From Clostridiales bacterium (lineage in GTDB: Bacteria > Bacillota > Clostridia > Christensenellales > Christensenellaceae): DNA of 5,344 nucleotides. Below are positions 1-5,338 of this stretch, one piece after another. Both the position numbers and the translations under genes were made by a program. Position 1 is the first letter of the stretch. Every line of letters begins with the position of its first letter. Below the pieces are notes generated by a model. That model saw only the letters and a program-made list of their open reading frames with translations, ran no database searches and had not been told where the DNA came from. The stretch covers positions 1 through 5,344 of the forward strand of contig QAKS01000091.1 in the NCBI GenBank assembly GCA_003343685.1, in the 5' to 3' direction.

Positions 1-209
1 ACCTCTTTTCTGTCGCAACGATGAAAGGCGCTGTGCGCCCGTCCCTTTGAGAAAATATTGCGGTCGAGTGATATTCTTTTTATAACCTCTTTTCCGTCGC
101 AACGATGAAAGGCGCATTGCGCCCGTCTCTTTGAGAAAGTATTGCGGTCGAGCGACTGTTTTTCACCGCGGTGTTTTTTTACCGCAACGATGAAAGGCGC
201 TGTGCGCCC
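1..209. repeat. Tandem intergenic repeat, about 84-bp period, two long copies plus one partial copy
   Basis: Unit 1 begins at or before base 1 and aligns with unit 2 (from 85) at an offset of exactly 84. Over bases 1-71 I count 6 mismatches (positions 11, 32, 33, 44, 55, 69). A third, partial copy (183-209) matches bases 14-40 of unit 1 perfectly over 27 bases, at an offset of 85 from unit 2. Each copy carries a GGCGC/GCGCC stem with a 3-base loop: 27-31/35-39, 111-115/119-123 and 196-200/204-208. In units 1 and 2 an outer arm could also pair if the + strand is transcribed (12-18 with 58-64; 96-102 with 142-148, two G-U pairs each). The array may continue past the left edge. Function unknown; it looks like a non-coding intergenic repeat. 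It lacks the short direct repeats and unique spacers of a CRISPR array. Confidence 0.85.
159..180 (+). terminator. Palindrome followed by T run, possible weak terminator
   Basis: A perfect 10-base palindrome, CACCGCGGTG (164-173), is followed by seven T residues (174-180) and preceded by five. As RNA the stem could only be 3-4 base pairs with a tiny loop, so it is a poor intrinsic terminator. It separates repeat unit 2 from the partial unit 3 and may simply be part of the degenerate spacer. Low confidence. Confidence 0.2.
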
Positions 210-343
210 TCCTCCTTGCCCCTTAACGTAAAAAGCCTTCGACCTTCTGTTTCTCTCAATGATAATTAATTTTGCGGAACAAGCTTTGCAAAACAGAGCG
301 ACAATACTGACCTCGCTTTTTCATGTGCAAAGGCCTGCCGAAG
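210..343. other. Upstream intergenic region with one inverted repeat
   Basis: I see no gene between the repeat array and the ger promoter. The only structure I can point to is TTTTGC (270-275) facing GCAAAA (288-293) around a 12-base centre that contains AAGCTT (281-286). It could be an operator or chance in AT-rich DNA. The minus-strand open frame here reads on into the start of the germination gene and has no visible ribosome binding site. Confidence 0.35.
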
Positions 344-373
344 GAATAAATACCCGGCGGCGGAGTAATAATA
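344..373 (+). promoter_or_regulatory. Candidate sigma-G (forespore) promoter of the ger operon
   Basis: GAATA at 344-348 fits the sigma-G -35 pattern (GHATR), and AATAATA at 367-373 matches six of seven positions of the -10 pattern CATWHTA. The spacer is 18 bases, within the usual 17-18. No sigma-A -35 (TTGACA-like) lies at the right distance. A transcript would start around 380 and carry a leader of about 20 bases into the GGAGG at 391. Known: germinant receptor operons of Bacillus subtilis are transcribed in the forespore by sigma-G. The assignment here is inferred from pattern match and context. Confidence 0.55.
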
Positions 374-390
374 GAAACATCTGTCAAAAC

Positions 391-395
391 GGAGG
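391..395 (+). promoter_or_regulatory. Ribosome binding site that fixes a GTG start
   Basis: GGAGG lies 6 bases before the GTG at 402. No ATG in this frame lies nearby, so this strong site decides the start codon of the first germination gene. Confidence 0.8.
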
Positions 396-401
396 CTGCT
401 T

Positions 402-1817
402 GTGAACATAGAGATTGATCTGGATAAAAATATAGAGATTTTGAACAGCAGGCTTGGAGAATCCTTTGATATTGTGATAAGGGAGATTACCGATTTCCGG
501 GGTGTGCGTGCGGCGGTCGTGTTTTCCGACGGTCTTGTGGACAAGGAACTGATCGCGGGGGAGATCATCCGGCCGCTGCTCGGCTATGCCATGGATTCAA
601 AGGAAAAGAAGCGCCGAGGAAGGACGGCACAGGGCCTGATGCAGCGGATTATCAGCACTGTGGACGTGGAGGAGGAACAGGACATGGACAGGGCGCTTAC
701 GGGGGTTCTGTCGGGAGATACGGTGATTTTTTTCGACGGCGCGGACAACTGTTTTATGGCGCAGACGAGAAAGTGGCAGTCCCGCAGCATCAGTACGCCG
801 GATACCCAGCAGTCTGTGCGGGGACCGAAGGAGGGATTTACGGAAACCCTCCTGTTTAACGCGGCAATGCTGCGCAGAAAGATCAAAAGCGACAGGTTGG
901 CGCTGGAGGCTGTTAAAATCGGTACGGTGACGAAAACAGATGTGTGCGTTGCTTACCTCAAGGGGACTGCGGAGCAGGAATTGATAGATCAGGTAAAAAG
1001 GCGGCTGGCGGCAATCGAGACCGACCACATACTGGATTCGGCGCAGGTAGAACGGTATATCAGCGAGGGAGGTACGTTTTTTTCAACAGCGGCGGAGAAC
1101 GAGAAGCCGGATGTGGTGGCGGGAAAGCTGCTGAAGGGGCGCGTGGCCCTCATTGTGGACGGATCCCCGTTTGTTCTGACGGTTCCGATGGTGTTTGCGG
1201 AGAATTTTCAGACCAGCGAGGACCGGTATATGCGCCCGATATTTGCAAACATGCTGCTGGCGCTCAGATATCTGGCGTATGCAGTGTCGCTTATACTGCC
1301 CGCAGTTTATGTGGCTATGCTGACGTACCATAAGGAACTGCTGCCGGAAGCGCTGCTGGACACGCTTCAGCTGGCGGTGAAGGACGTGCCTATGCCAATT
1401 GTCGTGGAAATGGCGATGATGCTGGTGCTGTATGAGATGCTGAAGGAGGCCATGCTCCGGCTGCCAAAGCAGATCGGCGCTGCTGTCGGCATGGTAGGGG
1501 TGCTGATTATTGGAGAGGCAGCTGTAGGGGTGAAGATGATCGGCGCACCGACTGTAGTGATTGCAGCCATAACGTTTATCACGTCTGCCCTTTCCGGCGC
1601 AGCGCTGGACTCGGCCTCGTTGATCAGATTCGGATTTTTGGTGCTGTCGGGAATATTTGGAATGTATGGCGTCATGACAGGCGCTGCCGCGCTGGTGATT
1701 CACCTGTGCAGTGTGACGTCTTTTGGTGCGCCATACATGTCTCCGCTGGCCCCGTTCTCGTGGATGGGACTGAAATATACGATGTGGCGATCATCTTACA
1801 GAAGGAGGGCCAAATGA
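402..1817 (+). CDS. gerA: Spore germination protein, GerA family (germinant receptor A subunit)
   Basis: This is the A subunit of a spore germinant receptor, a 471-residue inner spore membrane protein. In the family it carries a soluble N-terminal half involved in germinant sensing and a C-terminal membrane domain; recent work on B. subtilis GerAA proposes that A subunits assemble into an ion channel. Seen here: soluble region about 1-280, with a charged linker at 61-95; the family hallmark RGPKEGFTE at 140-148 (usually RGPREGFTE); VDGSPF at 252-257; then hydrophobic segments near 285-308, 331-347, 358-376, 382-402 and 406-436. Further typical blocks are LPAVYVA (299-305), YHKELLP (309-315), LRLPKQIGAAVG (352-363) and SFGAPYMSP (440-448). 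The length is normal for the family and no break is visible. Start is GTG at 402 with GGAGG 6 bases upstream. It overlaps the next gene by 4 bp. The exact paralogue cannot be told and the germinant is unknown; the symbol is a family name only. Confidence 0.95.
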   Translation: MNIEIDLDKNIEILNSRLGESFDIVIREITDFRGVRAAVVFSDGLVDKELIAGEIIRPLLGYAMDSKEKKRRGRTAQGLMQRIISTVDVEEEQDMDRALTGVLSGDTVIFFDGADNCFMAQTRKWQSRSISTPDTQQSVRGPKEGFTETLLFNAAMLRRKIKSDRLALEAVKIGTVTKTDVCVAYLKGTAEQELIDQVKRRLAAIETDHILDSAQVERYISEGGTFFSTAAENEKPDVVAGKLLKGRVALIVDGSPFVLTVPMVFAENFQTSEDRYMRPIFANMLLALRYLAYAVSLILPAVYVAMLTYHKELLPEALLDTLQLAVKDVPMPIVVEMAMMLVLYEMLKEAMLRLPKQIGAAVGMVGVLIIGEAAVGVKMIGAPTVVIAAITFITSALSGAALDSASLIRFGFLVLSGIFGMYGVMTGAAALVIHLCSVTSFGAPYMSPLAPFSWMGLKYTMWRSSYRRRAK

Positions 1818-2809
1818 AGAGGCTGATATGCGCTTTGCTGATCTGTATGCTCCCACTGACGGGGGGCTGCGCTATGCGGGAGCTGTCCGATGTAGGACTG
1901 GTGCGCGGAATCGCTCTGGACGGGAACGAAAGGGGCGGCTATACGGTGACTGCGGCAGTCATGGACGAGGAGGGCGGCTACGAATATCTGTCTGCCGACG
2001 GAGAGAGTCTGGCAGGAGCGCTCGAGGAGATGAATACGGAGACATTTCTGGGGCAAAACGATTTTATTGTCGTTTCGACCTCCGTCGCGGATGCAAAAAC
2101 GCCCCTGCGATGGCTGGCGCGCAGCAGCGATGGCAGCGAAAAAGTGATCTGGTGCGACGGCAGCGCAGGGAAGCTGCTCCAAAAGGTAGCGGACGAGGAA
2201 GTAAGACCTGCCAGCAAATTGCCGTCCACAGACCTGCGCGTGCTCAGCAACGGCATGGAAAGCGTATCGGCGGCAGCGGCAGTGCCGCTGGGCGACGAGA
2301 GCGGGATTTCAAAAATGGCGATTGTGGTGGCCTACAGAATGGAGAGGGTTCTCACTGACGAGGAAGTAGAGGGCATGAGGATTATGCTGGGAGAGGCGGC
2401 CGACATGGTAGTGGAACAGAAAATTTACGACGATATGATAAGTGCGCGCATTCTCACCTGCAATGCAGGGATATCAGCGAAAAAGGATCGGAATAAGGTG
2501 GCGTTCAGCGTTGACATCCGCTATCGATATAAGGTGGAGAGCGCCCAAGGGAACAGAGACTGGCGCACCGGAAGGAATGCGGCAATTCTGGATGCGCGGA
2601 TGGATGAGTTGATGGGAAAAAGGGTGTATGAAGCCATCGGAGCCTGTCAGTGCGAAAACGGAGACGTTTTAAACTTGGCGGCGAACCTGAAAAAGTGTAC
2701 AGGACAATCCATTGAGAAGAAGGATTGGGTGCTGGCTGATATGGATTTCGCCGTGACGGCTACCGGCACGAGAGAGTTCAGCACGGCGGAGAGGGCGCGG
2801 GCAAATTGA
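1814..2809 (+). CDS. gerC: Spore germination lipoprotein, GerC family (germinant receptor C subunit)
   Basis: This is the C subunit, a lipoprotein on the outer face of the inner spore membrane that is needed for receptor function. The ATG at 1814 is chosen because AAGGAGGG (1802-1809) lies 4 bases upstream and because it opens a proper lipoprotein signal peptide: MKR, a hydrophobic core at 4-15, then TGGC with Cys19 as the lipidated residue. The -3 residue is Thr rather than the common Leu, which the broad lipobox pattern allows. The mature start (REL..VGLVRGIALD, 22-36) and the end (DWVLADMDFAVTATG, 304-318) are recognisably GerC-like, as is the stretch near 78-125. The 331 residues are somewhat short for the family, apparently through shorter loops. 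The overlap with the A gene is ATGA (1814-1817), and with the B gene TTGA (2806-2809), so translation is probably coupled. GerC proteins diverge strongly, so the call rests on the motifs, the lipobox and the A-C-B context together. Confidence 0.92.
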   Translation: MKRLICALLICMLPLTGGCAMRELSDVGLVRGIALDGNERGGYTVTAAVMDEEGGYEYLSADGESLAGALEEMNTETFLGQNDFIVVSTSVADAKTPLRWLARSSDGSEKVIWCDGSAGKLLQKVADEEVRPASKLPSTDLRVLSNGMESVSAAAAVPLGDESGISKMAIVVAYRMERVLTDEEVEGMRIMLGEAADMVVEQKIYDDMISARILTCNAGISAKKDRNKVAFSVDIRYRYKVESAQGNRDWRTGRNAAILDARMDELMGKRVYEAIGACQCENGDVLNLAANLKKCTGQSIEKKDWVLADMDFAVTATGTREFSTAERARAN

Positions 2810-3900
2810 GAAACAGACTGTATGAGCACCAATTTTGTTTTATACTGGTTATGATCGCTATGGCGGATATTTTCGCCGTCGGCGTGCTGTGGAATGTGTA
2901 CGGCAGCTCTGTATGGGCGGCGTTTTTTTTCGCCATACCGCTTGGTGCTTTAGTGGCGTGGATGTGGTTTGGCCTCATGAGTCGGAAGGGGAGTATTTTT
3001 GCGGCTTTTGGCGGAGAACGGATAAAATGGCTGGGAGCTGCGGCATCTTGGGCGTATGGTGTGTATTTTGTTGTGTTTGCGGGGCTGGCTCTCTCCATTT
3101 ACGGCGCGTTTGTCTCCGAAGGCTCCCTCATTGAAACAAGCCCGTCCGTATTTGTGGCGCCGTTGGCGGCTGTTGCCGTTTACGGCGCGGCAAAGGGAGA
3201 GCGGGCGATCGGCAGAGCCGCGGTCATCTTCGGAAGCGTATTGGCTCTGGCAATCCTCATCTCGGCGATATTCGCCATATCGCTGGGAGAGGATGCGGCG
3301 CTGTATCCCATTGCGGGTGATGACAGCGAAAGCATGGTGCGGGCTGTGGCGTTTGTCGTTCTGATCCAGTTCGGAGAAATGGCAAGCGCGGCATCGTTTA
3401 TTGGCAGAGTAGAAAAGAGAAAAACGTGGCCGGCGGTGGCCGGCGCCGTGGGAGGATGTCTGGTGCTGGGACTCTTTGCCATGGGAAGCGCGATGGCGGC
3501 GGGACATACGTCTTTTATGGATCAGGAGCCGTTTTACAGGGGAGCGGCCGAGGTTGCGGCTGTTCTTTCATCTATGAAAGTATGGGCTACGGCGGCATAT
3601 CTGTTTGGCGCCGTGTTCAGAGCCGCGGTCAACATTTTGAGTGCATCAGAGTGCTTTTGCATTTTGGCTAAGGGAAATGCGGTGAAAAAGGCGGTGATCC
3701 CGATAGGGGCGGCCGCGTTTGTGCTTTCGATTGTCATGCCGGACAGTTTTTTTGAGACGGACGGCTTCTTTCTGGGGCCGTATCTCTATATTGCAGCAGT
3801 TATGACTGTGATTCTGCCGCTGCTGGCGTCGGCTGTTTCGGCAGCGGTCTGCCTGTATCGCCGCCATAAAAACCTACAGAGACGGCGCAGCTCGCTGTGA
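2806..3900 (+). CDS. gerB: Spore germination permease-like protein, GerB family (germinant receptor B subunit)
   Basis: This is the B subunit, a 364-residue integral membrane protein of the APC transporter superfamily; in well-studied receptors this subunit is implicated in recognising the germinant. About ten membrane segments are visible, near residues 9-29, 34-56, 76-103, 113-128, 137-160, 178-199, 207-232, 250-282, 296-311 and 322-350, followed by a basic, probably cytoplasmic tail (352-362). Length and topology fit the family. I take the TTG at 2806 as start: it overlaps the preceding stop as TTGA, and GGAGAGGG lies at 2788-2795. The first in-frame ATG (2851, residue 16) would cut into membrane segment 1. 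Two runs of T (8 at 2923-2930, 7 at 3747-3753) encode Phe codons. The A-C-B gene order is that of gerK in B. subtilis, but order alone does not prove orthology. Confidence 0.93.
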   Translation: MRNRLYEHQFCFILVMIAMADIFAVGVLWNVYGSSVWAAFFFAIPLGALVAWMWFGLMSRKGSIFAAFGGERIKWLGAAASWAYGVYFVVFAGLALSIYGAFVSEGSLIETSPSVFVAPLAAVAVYGAAKGERAIGRAAVIFGSVLALAILISAIFAISLGEDAALYPIAGDDSESMVRAVAFVVLIQFGEMASAASFIGRVEKRKTWPAVAGAVGGCLVLGLFAMGSAMAAGHTSFMDQEPFYRGAAEVAAVLSSMKVWATAAYLFGAVFRAAVNILSASECFCILAKGNAVKKAVIPIGAAAFVLSIVMPDSFFETDGFFLGPYLYIAAVMTVILPLLASAVSAAVCLYRRHKNLQRRRSSL

Positions 3901-3971
3901 TACGCAATAAACATTGAAAAATATAAATGTAATATAGCGGCAGAATCCTCCCGGGCCGTGCAGAGGGCAGC

Positions 3972-4000
3972 GCATGGACCGAAGGTATTTCGCATATAAG
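3972..4000 (+). promoter_or_regulatory. Candidate sporulation promoter for spmAB
   Basis: CATATAAG at 3993-4000 resembles the sigma-E -10 element (CATAYAAT-like, 6 of 8), but no good sigma-E -35 lies upstream. Alternatively, GCATG (3972-3976) fits the sigma-G -35 pattern, and CATATAA matches six of seven sigma-G -10 positions, with a short spacer of 16. Either would start transcription near 4006, almost on the ribosome binding site, which weakens the case. Known: B. subtilis spmAB is a sigma-E gene pair. The call is tentative. Confidence 0.25.
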
Positions 4001-4005
4001 TGAAC

Positions 4006-4013
4006 GGGGGTGA
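4006..4013 (+). promoter_or_regulatory. Ribosome binding site of spmA
   Basis: GGGGGTGA matches seven of eight bases of the ideal GGAGGTGA. It lies 6 bases before the ATG at 4020 and 9 before the second ATG at 4023, so either could be used. This changes the protein by one Met only. Confidence 0.7.
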
Positions 4014-4019
4014 GGCTTT

Positions 4020-4607
4020 ATGATGAAATATATTTGGTGCGCCATGATTGTGCTGTCCGTGGCGGCGGGGCTTGCGACGGGGCGCGGGGCGGAGCTTCAG
4101 GGAGCCATACTGGACGGTGCTTCCGACGGTGCGACGCTGATTATTGGCATGGTCGGCGCGTACTGCCTGTGGCTGGGGCTTCTTGGGATTGCCCGCGACA
4201 GCGGAATGACGGAGAAGCTGGCGCGGCTGATGAAAAAGCCGCTGTCTCTTCTGTTCCGGGGCATCCGTGATAACGAGGAGGCAATGTCTATGGTGACAAT
4301 GAACATTGTGGCAAATATGCTGGGAATGGGCAATGCGGCGACGCCTTTCGGCATTAAAGCGATTGCCGCCATGAATCGGGAGAAGGTAAAAACGCCGACG
4401 GACGATATGTGCCTGTTTCTTATCCTGAATACGGCGTCGGTACAGCTGCTGCCCACTTCGATCATCGCCGTAAGACGGGCTGCCGGCTCCGCAGCGCCGG
4501 GGAGCATCGTCGTACCGTCGCTTGCCGCCACATTTCTGACGGCGGTTATCGCCCTGATACTGGGAAAGGCCTGCGCCGCGGTTCGGCGGAGAGTAAAACG
4601 CAAATGA
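4020..4607 (+). CDS. spmA: Spore maturation protein A
   Basis: SpmA is a membrane protein required, with SpmB, for full dehydration of the spore core in B. subtilis, and it affects spore heat resistance and core size in Clostridium perfringens; the transported substance, if any, is not established. It belongs to the nucleoside recognition (Gate) domain family. Its 195 residues are close to the usual length. Hydrophobic segments lie near 3-20, 39-58, 88-104, 130-150 and 165-188. The diagnostic block MNIVANMLGMGNAATP is at 94-109, followed by LNTASVQLLPTSIIA at 136-150 and GSAAP at 156-160, all typical of SpmA. The C-terminus is very basic (189-195). It overlaps spmB by 4 bp (ATGA). In B. subtilis the pair sits with dacB; no dacB is seen here, and a germinant receptor operon lies upstream instead. 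Confidence 0.96.
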   Translation: MMKYIWCAMIVLSVAAGLATGRGAELQGAILDGASDGATLIIGMVGAYCLWLGLLGIARDSGMTEKLARLMKKPLSLLFRGIRDNEEAMSMVTMNIVANMLGMGNAATPFGIKAIAAMNREKVKTPTDDMCLFLILNTASVQLLPTSIIAVRRAAGSAAPGSIVVPSLAATFLTAVIALILGKACAAVRRRVKRK

Positions 4608-5122
4608 GCGTTTCAGACTGGGCGATACCGGCTTACGTGGTGCTTACGCTGGTGGTGGGGCTGGCGTCGCGGGTAGATGTCTATGAAAGCTTTGTAAAAG
4701 GCGCTGCTGAGGCATTGCCCATTATGCGCCGCGTGCTTCCCTATACGGTGGCGATGATATTTGCCGTGCGCCTGATGGAGGCGTCCGGAGCGTTTGATAT
4801 GCTTTCGTCCGCACTGTCCGGCTTGGGAGGATTGTTCGGCATACCCCCGGCGCTGATCCCGCTCATGATTATGCGCCCTTTTTCGGGAGGAGGCAGCATG
4901 GGGCTTCTGGCGGGGCTGCTCACCTCTCTCGGGCCGGACTCCTTTGGCGGACGTGTGGCATCGGTCTATATGGGCAGTTCAGAGACGTTGTTTTATACCA
5001 CCTCTGTGTATTTCGGCAGCGCAGGAATTACGAAAACAGGTTATGTCATACCGGTTGCGCTGATAACCGATGTTTTGGGGATGGTCATCGCCTGTGCTAT
5101 TTGCGGCGCGGTATTAAACTGA
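4604..5122 (+). CDS. spmB: Spore maturation protein B
   Basis: This is the partner of SpmA in spore core dehydration, a 172-residue membrane protein of the same nucleoside recognition (Gate) domain superfamily, close to the usual SpmB length of just under 180. Recognisable blocks are VYESFVKGAAEALPIMRRVLPY (26-47), MRPFSGGGSMG (90-100), and MGSSETLFYTTSVYFGSAGI (123-142), the most diagnostic one. Hydrophobic segments lie near 6-22, 45-60, 66-80, 82-106 and 146-170. The ATG at 4604 overlaps the spmA stop (ATGA); GGAGAG at 4588-4593 lies 10 bases upstream, and coupling to spmA translation is likely. The gene is complete, with no terminator evident after the stop. Confidence 0.96.
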   Translation: MSVSDWAIPAYVVLTLVVGLASRVDVYESFVKGAAEALPIMRRVLPYTVAMIFAVRLMEASGAFDMLSSALSGLGGLFGIPPALIPLMIMRPFSGGGSMGLLAGLLTSLGPDSFGGRVASVYMGSSETLFYTTSVYFGSAGITKTGYVIPVALITDVLGMVIACAICGAVLN

Positions 5123-5310
5123 AAGATAACGCAAACCAGCTAAAATTTTACGTTTTAATGCTTTTATATTTCGGCAATGAAGTACGGGCGGAAATTGGGT
5201 ATAATTATCATGAAAAAATACAGGATTTTTGGCGTTCTGCTCGTCCGCCGATTGAGGCCGGGCATGCGGCGGTAAAACGCCGGGGGGGAGTGGCTCAATA
5301 GCGTACAATA
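5123..5310. other. Intergenic region downstream of spmB
   Basis: I support no gene here. The first 80 bases are AT-rich (TAAAATTTTA near 5142-5151) without a GC-rich hairpin, so no clear intrinsic terminator for spmAB is seen. A TATAAT (5200-5205) is present, followed by an ATG (5210) that opens a frame of only 21 codons, stopping at 5275, with no ribosome binding site. The right part (5231-5299) is GC-rich and rich in complementary segments, listed separately. Confidence 0.5.
5231..5299 (+). other. Possible structured element with two competing folds
   Basis: An outer stem ATTGAG (5251-5256) with CTCAAT (5294-5299) can be extended inward by CC/GG across a bulged G, and encloses a hairpin CGGCG (5267-5271) with CGCCG (5278-5282), loop GTAAAA. 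A competing pairing, GGCGTT (5231-5236) with AACGCC (5276-5281), uses the 3' arm of that hairpin. A run of seven G (5282-5288) follows. I do not recognise a known riboswitch or RNA family. It lies upstream of the promoter at 5311, so it would belong to a transcript coming from spmAB or from the promoter-like box at 5200, not to the leader of the next gene. Confidence 0.3.
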
Positions 5311-5319
5311 TGATATAAT
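5311..5319 (+). promoter_or_regulatory. Extended -10 promoter for a gene beyond the right edge
   Basis: TGATATAAT is a perfect extended -10 element (TGnTATAAT) for the housekeeping sigma factor. No good -35 is present at 16-18 bases (TGGCTC at 5291-5296 is weak), which an extended -10 can tolerate. Transcription would begin near 5326. Confidence 0.55.
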
Positions 5320-5334
5320 AGAAACATGAAAAAC

Positions 5335-5338
5335 GGAG
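5335..5338 (+). promoter_or_regulatory. Ribosome binding site of a gene starting just outside the window
   Basis: GGAG at 5335-5338 sits in a purine-rich context (AAAACGGAGAAGAAA) that runs to the last base, so a start codon is expected within a few bases of the edge. The ATG at 5326 precedes this site and has no ribosome binding site of its own; it is the alternative start if the message were leaderless. Confidence 0.45.

Larger units (their letters stand above)
3901..4019. other. Intergenic region between the ger operon and spmAB
   Basis: This is a 119-bp gap with no gene. The left half is AT-rich and includes a weak inverted repeat, ACATT (3911-3915) and AATGT (3926-3930), with no GC-rich stem or T run, so I see no intrinsic terminator for the ger operon. 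Read-through into spmA is therefore possible. The right half holds the candidate promoter and the spmA ribosome binding site described separately. Confidence 0.6.

Noticed and set aside
1..209. CRISPR array
   Set aside because: The repeated unit is about 70 bases with only 10-20 bases between copies; there are no unique 30-40 base spacers and no cas genes.
1083..1703. 206-codon minus-strand open frame antisense to the A subunit gene
   Set aside because: The + strand protein carries clear GerA motifs over the same bases; the antisense product is His/Gln/Arg-rich low-complexity sequence without a domain or ribosome binding site, typical of a codon shadow.
1706..1813. Longer N-terminus for the C subunit, starting at 1706
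   Set aside because: It would add 36 residues that overlap the end of the A gene and bury the lipoprotein signal peptide; the ATG at 1814 has a strong ribosome binding site.
1828..2358. 176-codon + strand frame inside the C subunit gene
   Set aside because: It is Arg/Gly-rich shadow sequence in a shifted frame over a gene with recognisable GerC features.
2950..3507. 185-codon minus-strand open frame antisense to the B subunit gene
   Set aside because: It mirrors Ala/Gly-rich membrane codons of the B subunit and has an Arg/His-rich composition and no recognisable motif.
3901..3960. Intrinsic terminator after the ger operon
   Set aside because: Only a 5-bp AT-rich inverted repeat with a 10-base loop is visible, with no T run.
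4409..4603. Longer SpmB start inside spmA (from 4409)
   Set aside because: It would add 65 unrelated residues; the ATG at 4604 gives the family length and the usual overlapping junction.
5101..5301. 66-codon + strand open frame after spmB
   Set aside because: It starts inside spmB in another frame, has no ribosome binding site at any Met, and no recognisable motif.
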